Source: Aureobasidium sp. EXF-3400 (Eukaryota > Ascomycota > Dothideomycetes > Dothideales > Saccotheciaceae). From it: 53,784 nt of DNA. Below are positions 21,744 to 31,445 of this stretch, piece after piece. The translations under genes and the position numbers were made by a program. The stretch spans positions 1 through 53,784 of the forward strand of contig SWBL01000345.1 in the NCBI GenBank assembly GCA_024195585.1. The letters run 5' to 3'. Numbering within the stretch: the first letter of the stretch is position 1; the number at the start of each line of letters is the position of its first letter. The notes under the pieces are model-generated. The model worked only from the letters and a program-made list of their open reading frames with translations. It was not told the origin of the DNA and ran no database searches.

Positions 21744-24449
21744 ATGGCCACGACAATGTCCTTCCACCATCCCATGAACGACCAGCACTACAGATCCACC
21801 AACATGAACCACGAAACCTTGCAGCTCGTGCCAGACTTTGTCTTTCCTCCTCGACCCACAACAGAGCAGTCTGCCATGTCACCTTCCAGACGACCAGTAT
21901 CGATGAACCTGGCGCCCACTTCACATCATGGTCGCTCTCGATCAGCGCGACAATCCACATCCGCGCTGCCAACCTTCAGTTTCAACTCGTCTGACACTTC
22001 CGGCCGTCTAGACAACCAACCTTCATCACCAACAACATTGACACCTCCTACTAGCCCACCAAAGAGCGCCGGACATCGTAGAGGAGCGAGTGAACTGGTT
22101 GGAGGAGATAGTCGAATGGGATTGATGCTAGGTCCTAGCCCTTCAAAACATCTTGGTGCTCTGCCTGTGCCAGATCTTAGTGGTTCACCGTCTAGGAGAC
22201 GCGGACATGCCCACCGCAGATCGACTGCCATTTCTGGTCATGATCTAAACAGCATCCTCCAACCAAGAGACGCCAATGTACGACCTCAGAGCGCGAATCC
22301 ACCAACACCCACCGAGTCTGTCACTCAACCACAATATCCTTCGCCAGCCAAATCAGTCAACGAGGAACGCAAGTCCAGCGAAAGTGTCTTGACCGTACTA
22401 TCTCACTCTGGATCAATCGCGGAAGAGCCGATCGCACGCCCACCTTCTAGGCCTCGCGTTGGTTTCTCGGAGAAGATTGAGTTCATCCCTCGCCCACTTT
22501 CAACTGTTTCTGCAGACACTACCAGCTCCGCATCCACTGTCCGTGGCCACTCGGTAGGAAACAGTTTGTCTTCGGTTATCAGTCTTGGTGGTATTGGAAA
22601 TCCCTCTCCTAGAAGGACAATGATAACAATCCCCGATCTTCCTTCTGAAGTGTCGCCTAGAACGGTATCAAACATGGCATCCGACACCATGGTCAATGCC
22701 GAAACGCCTGTTGTGAGCCCTCCTCCGACTTTCAAGCTTCCTAACAACAGCCTGACCTTCGCTCCTGAACCTACTGGCGATGTCCTTCGACTTTCCAAGA
22801 AGAAGAACTTCTTGAAACTCGATCGTCGTCGCAGCGAGCCATTGATCTCGCTCACCGCATCAGCGGACATCGGGACCTCTACCATCTCATTGCAAGAGCC
22901 TGTGGTTTGTGATGACTCTCAGATCCCTACGAGAAGATCTGACGCTGCCGGCCAAGGTCTGCACCGTGAGTCTTCTCGAAAGAGAGTCAAGAAGTGGGCA
23001 ACCTCAATTCTCGGTCGTAAAGCCAAGGATGCAAAGAAATCAAAGCAAACCGCCGATGCTTCAGAGGAGAGTGAGAATGGCGAACAAACCCCTGATCTAG
23101 GACCACAGGTAACAGATCTTTTTGGTGAAGAGCCTGATCTCGATGCTTTGTTTGGTCAAGATCCTTTCACCGATGCCGACGACGTTACAAGTCCATCGAT
23201 TCTCTCACCGCGGTCGGAAATGTCGGATTCATTCTTCCCTTTCCTCTCGCCTTCGTCGGCAGGAGGTGATGACACGAGTCCCGTCATCGATCTGGACGCC
23301 GCTCTAGGACCTTACGGAACCCCTACGATGAGCTGGGAAGAGTCGCGCCCTGTCACAAAGAGAAGGCAACTTCACAGCAGCAGATTGAACAGAGATTTCA
23401 CTGGACCAGGCATGCACTACCACCGTAGAACCGAAAGTGCCCCTGCTTTGGTCCCCTTTGAATTCGCTGGTAGAGCCAGCTCTCCAGGACAATCTCCAAT
23501 GGACGACGTGTTCGAAGAAGAAGAAGAGGAATCAGCCGTTGAAGTTGTCAAAGAGCCGAGCATTGGTGAAGCATCGAGCCAGGCAGACGAGGAAATCGGC
23601 ACTGGTATCCAGGTTGTCGACGCTGCCAACGCGCAGCTTGAGCCAAACTTTGACTGGAGCTTCGAAGATGGTCTCGGTATCGAGTCCCAAGGCTCGTTGA
23701 GGAGTGCTCAGACTTCTGATTATCCTCAGCGTCAGTCCACCCCACCACGCACATCGGTAGTCGAGGATACCATTGTTGAGGAACCAACACTATTGGAAGC
23801 GGTTGCAGACTACGAAGAGCCTCGAACTTCTTCTCTCACAAAATCCTCAGAGTCTAGTGGTGCTCGCACTATCTCGGCAGAGGACACTGGTCTTGGCCTT
23901 CCTGCTCCAAACAATGCTCCTCTCACACCTACCTCTCATGTCGCCTCCACCTTTTCATCTCCTGATCTTGCGCGCAACCAAGGATCTTTTGATGCCCTAC
24001 GTCTTGGCACATCGGCATCTTCAATCGCTGATACTCGTACCATGAGCTCCTTCACTACTGCAGAGCCAACTCCCGAGCTATACATGTCGGCTGATGATGT
24101 TCCTTCCTTGACTAGCAGTCGTTCGACCATGATCAGTACCATGTACCAAACAAGTCCTCGTCGCGAGACTATGGATCGACCTGTGTCGGTGGCATGTGGC
24201 AATGGTCAGGCAGATATGCAAGCTTCTGAACGTCGTCGCAAGCGTTCAAGCATTCAAAGCTTGAGCATGCTCTTAGGTGGCCCCTTTGGTGAGAGCAGGC
24301 ACAGTCTCAGAACTGAACAACGTCCTCAGACGGCCATCGCTCCATCCGTTCATCAAGAGAACAAGAAAAAGAAGGAGAACCGTCTGAGCAAGCTGATGTT
24401 CTGGAGATCTAAAAGCGATTCACGTACCAACCCTTTCCAAACCAAGTGA
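21744..24449 (+). CDS. Large disordered protein, 'cell wall proline-rich' type
   Basis: Function unknown. A single exon gives 901 aa with no signal peptide, so despite the name used for relatives it is probably intracellular. It is rich in Ser, Pro and Thr. Recognisable islands: PTTLTPPTSPPKSAGHRRGA, RRRGHAHRRSTAISGHDL and SRPRVGFSEKIEFIPRP in the first third; a basic region with SSRKRVKKWATSILGRKAKD (about 410-430); and a basic C-terminus ending LSKLMFWRSKSDSRTNPFQ. Many SP and RRxS sites suggest heavy phosphorylation. The basic aromatic C-terminal stretch could bind membrane, but that is a guess. The start ATG at 21744 follows a long CT-rich leader. Confidence 0.75.
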   Translation: MATTMSFHHPMNDQHYRSTNMNHETLQLVPDFVFPPRPTTEQSAMSPSRRPVSMNLAPTSHHGRSRSARQSTSALPTFSFNSSDTSGRLDNQPSSPTTLTPPTSPPKSAGHRRGASELVGGDSRMGLMLGPSPSKHLGALPVPDLSGSPSRRRGHAHRRSTAISGHDLNSILQPRDANVRPQSANPPTPTESVTQPQYPSPAKSVNEERKSSESVLTVLSHSGSIAEEPIARPPSRPRVGFSEKIEFIPRPLSTVSADTTSSASTVRGHSVGNSLSSVISLGGIGNPSPRRTMITIPDLPSEVSPRTVSNMASDTMVNAETPVVSPPPTFKLPNNSLTFAPEPTGDVLRLSKKKNFLKLDRRRSEPLISLTASADIGTSTISLQEPVVCDDSQIPTRRSDAAGQGLHRESSRKRVKKWATSILGRKAKDAKKSKQTADASEESENGEQTPDLGPQVTDLFGEEPDLDALFGQDPFTDADDVTSPSILSPRSEMSDSFFPFLSPSSAGGDDTSPVIDLDAALGPYGTPTMSWEESRPVTKRRQLHSSRLNRDFTGPGMHYHRRTESAPALVPFEFAGRASSPGQSPMDDVFEEEEEESAVEVVKEPSIGEASSQADEEIGTGIQVVDAANAQLEPNFDWSFEDGLGIESQGSLRSAQTSDYPQRQSTPPRTSVVEDTIVEEPTLLEAVADYEEPRTSSLTKSSESSGARTISAEDTGLGLPAPNNAPLTPTSHVASTFSSPDLARNQGSFDALRLGTSASSIADTRTMSSFTTAEPTPELYMSADDVPSLTSSRSTMISTMYQTSPRRETMDRPVSVACGNGQADMQASERRRKRSSIQSLSMLLGGPFGESRHSLRTEQRPQTAIAPSVHQENKKKKENRLSKLMFWRSKSDSRTNPFQTK

Positions 24450-25684
24450 ATAACTATGGTGAGGATCTGGGCATGATTTTTCTTTTTTCTTTTCTTTTAT
24501 TCTCCATCACCCATTTTCCTTCGTTTCTACTCGCATGTTGCAGGGCCTGTCTGGCGTCCATGCTATGGTGCATGAGATTATTCTAAACGTCATGCGGCGC
24601 AACTTTTAGGAGTACATTGCTTTTTTATTATGGGTTTTATTTTCGGAGTGTCACAAGAAGGCTGGAGATTCGGGAAGGCTGGGATGATTTTCAATTATGG
24701 CTGTGCAAGCGCAAAGTGGTCGAGGGGTGGGCGCAAGCGAAATTAGAGATTAGCATAGAAAGAGAAATGTCAATGACGGGCTTTCATGCCGAGCCGACAC
24801 GACCCTGTGTGCCAAAGTCTGTGACCTCTAGGCACTGGGCAGAGAGCAGAGTAATTATACGCTATAAAAAGATACAGTCTTTTTTGGAAACACAGGCATG
24901 TCCACAGAGAGTCTATGATCTGTCGCTTCTCAGTGGACACTATCCTGTCTCTTATCAGTATTGTGCGTTCTTGCAGCTACACGCGTTAGATACTTTAACA
25001 CACGTTGAGGCAAGAAGAAGAAGGACGCGCACGCACTGCCAGAGATGTTGCAGGTCAACATATGCGGGAGGTGACCTGCGTGACGATCGAGGCCAAGGAT
25101 TGCTGATCACAAGTTTACAAACTGCAAGATGGTGGCGTTTCAGAAGCGCCGGGAGGGTAATTTCAGTCATCTTGCGGCTTGTGGGGGAATACGGAGAGCG
25201 CGTTGAGGCCATTTTGGAGAATGGTCAACTCGGACTTGAAGTAACAACAGAATATCCATCGGGCGTTCAGACGAGGGTGGAAAGTTGGACGAAGTCAGGA
25301 GCAAGGTTGCTCGCAGGGATGGTCATGTCAATCAACTGCTTGCCTTGTTACTTGTAAAACCAGTCCGTGTCGATCAAACAGGTACCGAAAGTTTTGGTCG
25401 CCGCGGCGGATCAAACCAACCTGGAAGTACAGCGGCTGAGGCTTGAGTGACCCGTGCAGAAATGCTGGGCCAAACAAAACCCACTTCATCAACCCCCTTC
25501 CTGCCGTCGTTCCATCATCTTTCCTGCCACTCTCGTTGTGCAGTCTTGCTTAATCCGCCTTTTCTAATACTCGACTTCTTGAACACTCCCGTCACTCGTT
25601 TATCGGGAGCTTTTTTCTCTTGTCTTATTAGACCCTTTCGTCGACTTTTAACTTGATATCTTCCAATTTCCATATTTGCACACA
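24450..25684. other. 1.2-kb intergenic region
   Basis: A T-rich tract follows the upstream stop (about 24477-24500). TATAAAAA occurs at 24863-24870. A frame stays open from 24617 to 25357 but lacks a convincing start and recognisable protein. From about 25480 the DNA becomes CT-rich, the probable leader of the GH72 gene. Confidence 0.4.
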
Positions 25685-27100
25685 ATGAAGGCTTCATTCG
25701 CTGCTGCTTCGGTCGCCTTGAGCGCCTCCCTGGCCATTGCCTCTCCCACTCTGGAGGCCAGAGCTACTAGCACTTCTTCGGGCAGTCTCCCTACCGTTAC
25801 CGTCAAGGGCAACGCCTTCTTCGCCGGCAACGACCGCTTCTACATTCGTGGTGTCGACTACCAGCCCGGTGGCTCCTCTGATGCTAAGGACCCTCTGGCC
25901 GACGAGGCTGGCTGCCAGCGAGACATCAAGTACTTCAAGCAGCTCGGCATCAACACCATCCGTGTCTACACTGTTGACAACAGCGTCAACCACGATACTT
26001 GCATGAATGCTCTCGCCGAGGCTGGAATCTACGTTGCTCTCGATGTCAACACCCCTCTGTACTCCATCAGACGCGACAAGCCCGCCATGTCGTACAACGC
26101 TGTTTACTTGCAGAGTCTCTTCGCCACTGTTGACGCCTTTGCCAACTACACCAACACTCTTCTCTTCTTCTCGGGTAACGAGGTCATCAACAATGCCAAC
26201 ACTACCGACTGTGCTCCTTACGTCAAGGCCGTTACTCGTGATCTCAAGCAGTACCGCGACAACAGAGGCTACCGTGCCATCCCTGTTGGTTACTCCGCTG
26301 CCGATGTCAGCGAGAACCGTTACGAGACTGCTCAATACATGAACTGCGGAACCGACGACCAGCGCAGCGACTTCTTTGCATTCAACGACTACTCATGGTG
26401 TGACCCCTCATCCTTCACTACCTCTGGCTGGGACCAAAAGGTTCAGACCTACAGCAACTACAGTCTGCCCATCTTCCTTTCCGAATACGGCTGCAACACC
26501 AACGCCCGCAAGTTCGAGGAAGTTTCGGCTCTCTACAACCAGGAGATGACTGGTGTCTACAGCGGTGGTCTCGTCTACGAGTACTCCGAGGAGGGCTCTG
26601 ACTACGGCCTCGTCACCATCTCCGGTTCTTCTGTTACTCCCAACGACGATTTCACCTACCTTCAGAATGCATTCGCCAACAACACTGCTCCTTCTGGCGA
26701 TGGTGGTTACCACTCTGACGGCACTCCTTCCACCTGCCCTCCCTCTAGCGACACCTGGAACACTGGCGACTTCTCGGGTGTGGACCTCCCTGCTATGCCC
26801 AGTGACGCCAAGAAGTACATGACCTCTGGTGCTGGTACTGGTCCCGGTCTTTCTGGTCCCGGCTCTCAGGATGCCGGTACTGACAACGTTGCTACTGCCT
26901 CTGCTGGCAGCGGTTCCGCCACCCGCACTGCCTCTGGTTCTGCGGCCACTGGATCTGCGGCCACTGGTTCTGGCGCCAGTTCCAGTGCCACACACACTGG
27001 TGCCGCCTCGCGCGTCAACATGGGCGAGGCCTCCTTCGCTCCTCTTATCATGACCGGCCTCGTTGCCTTGTCCACTCTGTTGGGCGCCACTCTTCTCTAA
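25685..27100 (+). CDS. GPI-anchored 1,3-beta-glucanosyltransferase (GH72, Gel/Gas family)
   Basis: Cuts and re-joins beta-1,3-glucan chains in the cell wall. A single exon gives 471 aa: signal peptide (about 1-19), GH72 domain (about 38-330), Ser/Thr/Gly-rich stalk, and a C-terminal hydrophobic tail after VNMG that fits a GPI anchor signal. Catalytic glutamates are E166 in SGNEV and E267 in LSEYG; IRGVDYQPGG and RDIKYFKQLGINTIRVYTVD are family blocks. The stalk has imperfect SGSAATGSAATGSG repeats. There is no Cys-rich CBM43 (X8) module, so it belongs to the shorter GH72- group, like Aspergillus Gel1. Codon use is strongly biased to C-ending codons compared with neighbours, as in highly expressed fungal genes. 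Confidence 0.96.
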   Translation: MKASFAAASVALSASLAIASPTLEARATSTSSGSLPTVTVKGNAFFAGNDRFYIRGVDYQPGGSSDAKDPLADEAGCQRDIKYFKQLGINTIRVYTVDNSVNHDTCMNALAEAGIYVALDVNTPLYSIRRDKPAMSYNAVYLQSLFATVDAFANYTNTLLFFSGNEVINNANTTDCAPYVKAVTRDLKQYRDNRGYRAIPVGYSAADVSENRYETAQYMNCGTDDQRSDFFAFNDYSWCDPSSFTTSGWDQKVQTYSNYSLPIFLSEYGCNTNARKFEEVSALYNQEMTGVYSGGLVYEYSEEGSDYGLVTISGSSVTPNDDFTYLQNAFANNTAPSGDGGYHSDGTPSTCPPSSDTWNTGDFSGVDLPAMPSDAKKYMTSGAGTGPGLSGPGSQDAGTDNVATASAGSGSATRTASGSAATGSAATGSGASSSATHTGAASRVNMGEASFAPLIMTGLVALSTLLGATLL

Positions 27101-28306
27101 GCAGATCCTTCCACTCGCTCCTTCTTCTCTTTCTGTTTTGCCCTCATCTGCATTCCCCGGTGTTTTGGGTCACCATGCGTTTTCTATTATGTTTCTAGAA
27201 ACCCTTCAAGGCTCAATTGGCCAGTAAAATGACTCGAGAGACTGGAGATTTTGTATCACTGAGGTCTGATTACTTCTAGTATATATTTTTGACAAAATTC
27301 TTCTCTTACCAATGCTACATCTGACTTCTCTTAAAGTGTGATTCTCTAGTGGGATGTTGCGTTTTTTTCAAGCAGTGTTGGTGAACGATCATGTTTTGTT
27401 ATTAGGTGCCATAGTTTTACGTCCGTAGTCCTTTTTGATAAATGACATAGTCTTTCGATATCAAGGATGGCAAGTCAACATGATTTAGAGTTCAAATCAG
27501 TTCTGACTAGATGTGGATATAGGGACTGTCAGCATCATGAAGAGGCACGGGTTTTGAATGTTTGCAAGATGTCCGACACAGGATTTTGATTTACAGTAGC
27601 AACTGATAAACCTAGATTTAAATGTTCAAACGACTTTGACTGCGCAAAATAGTATTACAAAACCAGTTCTGTTCAGTTCGAGATTGAGCATCTTAGCATG
27701 TTGCAGGTCTTGCGATGGTAATAATTATGGTTATATTGACCTGACCTGTCAGTAAGCAGGGAACCCTGTCTTGTAAGTAAGTGCCAGCCGAGAATAAAAA
27801 GATGCGCTTGGGCTTGAACCTTGATGGGCAATTGACTAGGGCTACATAATATGTATGTAACATAAGCACACGGCTGAGCAGGTTAATTTACAGCAGCCTG
27901 TCTCGCGATGCCATTGAATCCAGCAGGCTTCTTGGTCAAGACGAGGGTGTTTAACGATTCATCATGTCGAGCACAAAGTACTCGTATCAGGGCAGAAAAA
28001 CATGTTACAGAAAGACAAAGAAGGTTTGATTACACGATCAAAGAGCTCGGCCAAGGCCAATGAAGGGCGTAAGAAAGCCACAAACGGGAGAGAGAGGAGC
28101 CCCAAGGATTGAAGGATTCTCTGGGCCGTATCGACCAACCAATAGCGTCGGTGGATTGAAGGAGCTCGATGAGGACGACTTGAGTGCTGCCTAGCTGCCT
28201 CGTCGTATGTCCTGTCGCCAAACCCAGGCGTTTTGTTTCGACATTCAGTTTAGTTCGATCAGGCAGCAGACTTCTTGTGGACAGGGACTCGATAGTGACA
28301 GCGACC
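27101..28306. other. 1.2-kb intergenic region
   Basis: AT-richer than the coding DNA around it. It holds the 3' end of the GH72 gene and the promoter of the Zn2Cys6 gene. An AATAAA at 27793-27798 is too far from the GH72 stop to assign. Nothing else recognised. Confidence 0.4.
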
Positions 28307-30928
28307 ATGCCGTCACCAGACGAAGCCGTGTCCGACGGCTACTTCAACGACCTCAGCCAACAACTCCCCGACCAAGCTACTCAAGCGCAACCACCCAAAT
28401 CCAAGCGAGTAGCATGTGTGCTGTGTCGCAAACGCAAGCTTCGATACGACGGAGCAAAACCCTCATGCGCGACATGCACTCGCCTTTCGCACAACTGCGC
28501 CTACGATGAGATTCGCAAGAAGAGCGGCCCCAAGAGGGGTTACGTGAAAGAGCTCGAGGCTCGTTTGGCCCAAGTTGAGACCCTCCTCAACAACCATGCT
28601 GGCGTTGAGATGCCACTCAATGCCATAGACCAACCTGTCATCAATGGCGACGATTTGCCAGACATGGGCGGTATTGACCCCGACCAAGGACGTCTGATGC
28701 AGGAAATGCGCGTAGGCCAGTCTCCACCTCCAGCCAGTGCCAGTGATTCAAATTCTGCTACACGTCAGCAGTCAATGTCCGAGGCCTATGATCCCAGACA
28801 GCCCGCCTTCTGGGAGGGCGAAATCAAACCACATCCGTGGGGCCCCAACTTGTCCATGCTTGCTACAGGCATGGACGAACCTCTGCCTCCTCCAGATGTC
28901 TGTGCCGAGCTGACCGCTGTCTACTTTGAACGTGTTAATCCCTCTGCTCCTATCTTGCATCGAGCTCGCTTTCTCATGGCCATGCAAAACACATCACCTG
29001 CTCTGCGCCCTCGTCTATCCCTTCAGTATGCCGCTTGGACTTTGGCTGCCAGCGCTCATCCAAAGTTTGAAAACATGGTCGACACCTTGTATCGCCGTGC
29101 CCGTCATTACCTCGAGCGTGATGAGATGTCTGGTGTAGGCGAGAAGATGATTAACTTGGCCACGGTCCAGGCTTGGCAGTGCATAGCAGCTTACGAGTTC
29201 AAGATGATGTACTTCCCACGAGCATGGCTCAGTACTGGAAGGGCTGCCCGATTAGCCCTTATGATGGGTCTGCACCGTGTCGATGGTCCCAATGTTGATG
29301 TCAAGCAATGCCTCCCCCCGCCTAAAGACTGGATAGAGAAGGAGGAGCGAAGACGCTCGTTCTGGATGATCTTCGCTGGTGATCGCTATGCGAGTATCGG
29401 TACTGGCTGGCCGATGACCATTGACGAGTCCGACATTTGTACAGATCTGCCAGCCTCAGACGAGGCTTTCGACGCCGGCGCGCCCGAACGATCTACATCC
29501 CTGAAAGATGCTCTCACGCCTGGTGGTGCTGATGGCTTATCGTCCATGGGAGCAGTTGGTGTCATTTCTGCTCTCTTTGGCCGCAACTTGTTGCATCTAC
29601 ACCGGCACACACCAGACCAAAATGATGGCGACATCAACGGCGTATTCTGGAAACGCCATCGACAGATGGACGGCACCATTCTTTCTTTATTGCTTGGTCT
29701 ACCCGAGTCACTGCGGCTGCCCCTCGCTGTGTCCGATCCCAAGGTTGTCTTCATGAACATGTGCATCCACACTTCAGTAATATGTCTTCATCAAGCTGCC
29801 ATCTTCAAGGTAGAAAAACACCAGCTGCCAGCCAAACTCGCCACCGAATCCAAGATGCGCTGCTTGACTGCCGCCGCCGAAATCTCAAGCTTGATGAAAA
29901 TGTCCAGTCACCTCGACATGGCTCAAGCCAATCCATTCATGGCTTTCTCCTTATACGTCGCTGCCAGAGTCTTTGTGCAGTATCTCAAATCACGACTTCG
30001 TGATGATACGGCTCGAGGCTCACTCCACTTCCTCCTATCCGCTCTTCAAGCCATGAAGAAGACAAATCCACTTGCTGAATCGTTCATAGCGCAATTAGAT
30101 GTCGACCTCGAAGTAGCCGGCCTCGAAGAACTTCGCAGCTTACGCGTTCGAGCAGCTCGAGCAGCTCAGGCCCAAGCCCGAGAGTCCATGCAATGTCCGT
30201 ATGCCGACGAAGATGGCAGCCGACCTACGTTTGGAGATGGCGGTCTAGCCCAACACTCCAATCCAAAGACAAGGACAAGCCGAGGAGGCAACCACCCTTC
30301 GGGCGGCACCTTCCCTCCTGAGATTGCAGAAATCTTGGCCCAACCACACCAAGGCAACTTCAAAGGCATCTTCCCTGTACGAGTGAATCTCTCCTCGGAC
30401 AATTCTACTGCCCATACCTCGCCTCAAACTCTTGGATCCAGTGAAGCGGACGTGATGGAGTTGTGCAACACAAACGGAGTCTCTCCTTCTGATTCGTCTT
30501 CATCCTCCACGGGTCCTGCAAACCAATCTACGCTGATTTTCCGACAATCCTCCAACAACTGGCAAACCTTGCAACAATCGCAACAACAATCTCCAGAGAT
30601 GATGTATGTCCACCAGGTCCCGCAACAACAACAAATCCCTCAACAACAGCCTCCACAACAACAATTCCCACAATACCAGCAAACGATGCAAGACACACCA
30701 ATGTCAACACTCTTACCACACATGTCAGATTTCTCCACCACCGAATTTTCAGCAACCGAATTTTTGAATTTTACAAAAACGGGGACTTCGACCACGACGA
30801 CGGTGTTGGAATTGGGTGCTGTGGATGAAGGACAACTGTTTCAACTCAGTGATGCCGAGTGGGGACAAGTCATGGGAGAGTTTGGCGATAGTGGAGAATT
30901 TTCTGTCGACAACAATCTTTTGCAGTGA
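28307..30928 (+). CDS. Fungal Zn2Cys6-type transcription factor with altered zinc cluster
   Basis: A nuclear regulator by family. A single exon gives 873 aa. The zinc cluster has canonical spacing C37-x2-C40-x6-Y47-x6-C54-x2-C57-x6-C64, but the third zinc ligand is Tyr (codon TAC at 28445-28447) instead of Cys. A basic linker (KKSGPKRGYVKELEARLAQV) leads into a short coiled coil. The fungal-specific regulatory domain follows from about residue 195 to 450, with YFERVNPSAPILHRARF and RRSFWMIFAGDRYASIGTGWP. The C-terminus is Gln/Ser-rich with a QQQ/PQQQ run near 800 and an acidic end, a probable activation region. Target genes are unknown. The first ATG in frame is at 28307. Confidence is high for the family and low for normal DNA binding. 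Confidence 0.9.
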   Translation: MPSPDEAVSDGYFNDLSQQLPDQATQAQPPKSKRVACVLCRKRKLRYDGAKPSCATCTRLSHNCAYDEIRKKSGPKRGYVKELEARLAQVETLLNNHAGVEMPLNAIDQPVINGDDLPDMGGIDPDQGRLMQEMRVGQSPPPASASDSNSATRQQSMSEAYDPRQPAFWEGEIKPHPWGPNLSMLATGMDEPLPPPDVCAELTAVYFERVNPSAPILHRARFLMAMQNTSPALRPRLSLQYAAWTLAASAHPKFENMVDTLYRRARHYLERDEMSGVGEKMINLATVQAWQCIAAYEFKMMYFPRAWLSTGRAARLALMMGLHRVDGPNVDVKQCLPPPKDWIEKEERRRSFWMIFAGDRYASIGTGWPMTIDESDICTDLPASDEAFDAGAPERSTSLKDALTPGGADGLSSMGAVGVISALFGRNLLHLHRHTPDQNDGDINGVFWKRHRQMDGTILSLLLGLPESLRLPLAVSDPKVVFMNMCIHTSVICLHQAAIFKVEKHQLPAKLATESKMRCLTAAAEISSLMKMSSHLDMAQANPFMAFSLYVAARVFVQYLKSRLRDDTARGSLHFLLSALQAMKKTNPLAESFIAQLDVDLEVAGLEELRSLRVRAARAAQAQARESMQCPYADEDGSRPTFGDGGLAQHSNPKTRTSRGGNHPSGGTFPPEIAEILAQPHQGNFKGIFPVRVNLSSDNSTAHTSPQTLGSSEADVMELCNTNGVSPSDSSSSSTGPANQSTLIFRQSSNNWQTLQQSQQQSPEMMYVHQVPQQQQIPQQQPPQQQFPQYQQTMQDTPMSTLLPHMSDFSTTEFSATEFLNFTKTGTSTTTTVLELGAVDEGQLFQLSDAEWGQVMGEFGDSGEFSVDNNLLQ

Positions 30929-31445
30929 TGAGACATTGGACACAGGAATGGGGAAAAAGATGGTCGGTGGTATTGGTCAGGGATTGAGTGCGCTTGCTCA
31001 ACTCGAGGGAGCGAAAATTGTACCAACAAGATTAAGAAGATGGAACAATGGGTTTGGGTGGGATACATGAAGGGGCGTTCTGGAGGAATTATTCGAACTC
31101 TACTCGAACAATGTAGTACTGGCTTTTCTACGAACTTGACGATCACTATGAATATACTATTCTCATCTCTTCATCTTACACTCTTATCTCTTGCTCATTT
31201 CCCGTACGCTCTTTTTAACACCAAGCACTCTTAAACATGTTCTGATGGAGGGGTTTCAAAGGTTTTCAATTCATTTTCGATTGCTGTTTTTGAGGCGCTC
31301 TGGGCTCTCTTTGCTGTCTCATCTATCCTAACAAGATGCTAAAAATGGTTCATGTCCTGCAATGCTTGCTCTCCTTTTTCGTCTGAAATTTTCTTGCATA
31401 TCACTCCACACCCTGCATCAATCCCATCTCACAAAGAACCCCTTC
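30929..31445. other. Convergent 3' intergenic region
   Basis: 517 bp between the stops of the Zn2Cys6 gene and the PHD gene. It contains CT-rich and T-rich stretches fitting 3' UTRs; no gene seen. Confidence 0.45.

Noticed and set aside
24617..25357. 246-codon open plus-strand frame between the 901-aa gene and the GH72 gene
   Set aside because: It begins at TTG, its first ATG is 50 codons in, composition is unlike neighbouring proteins and I recognise no domain; most likely chance.
25694..26335. 213-codon antisense frame inside the GH72 gene (and another at 26408-26995)
   Set aside because: Long antisense frames are expected from the strong C-ending codon bias of GH72; the composition (Val, Ser, Gly-rich) is that of a shadow frame.
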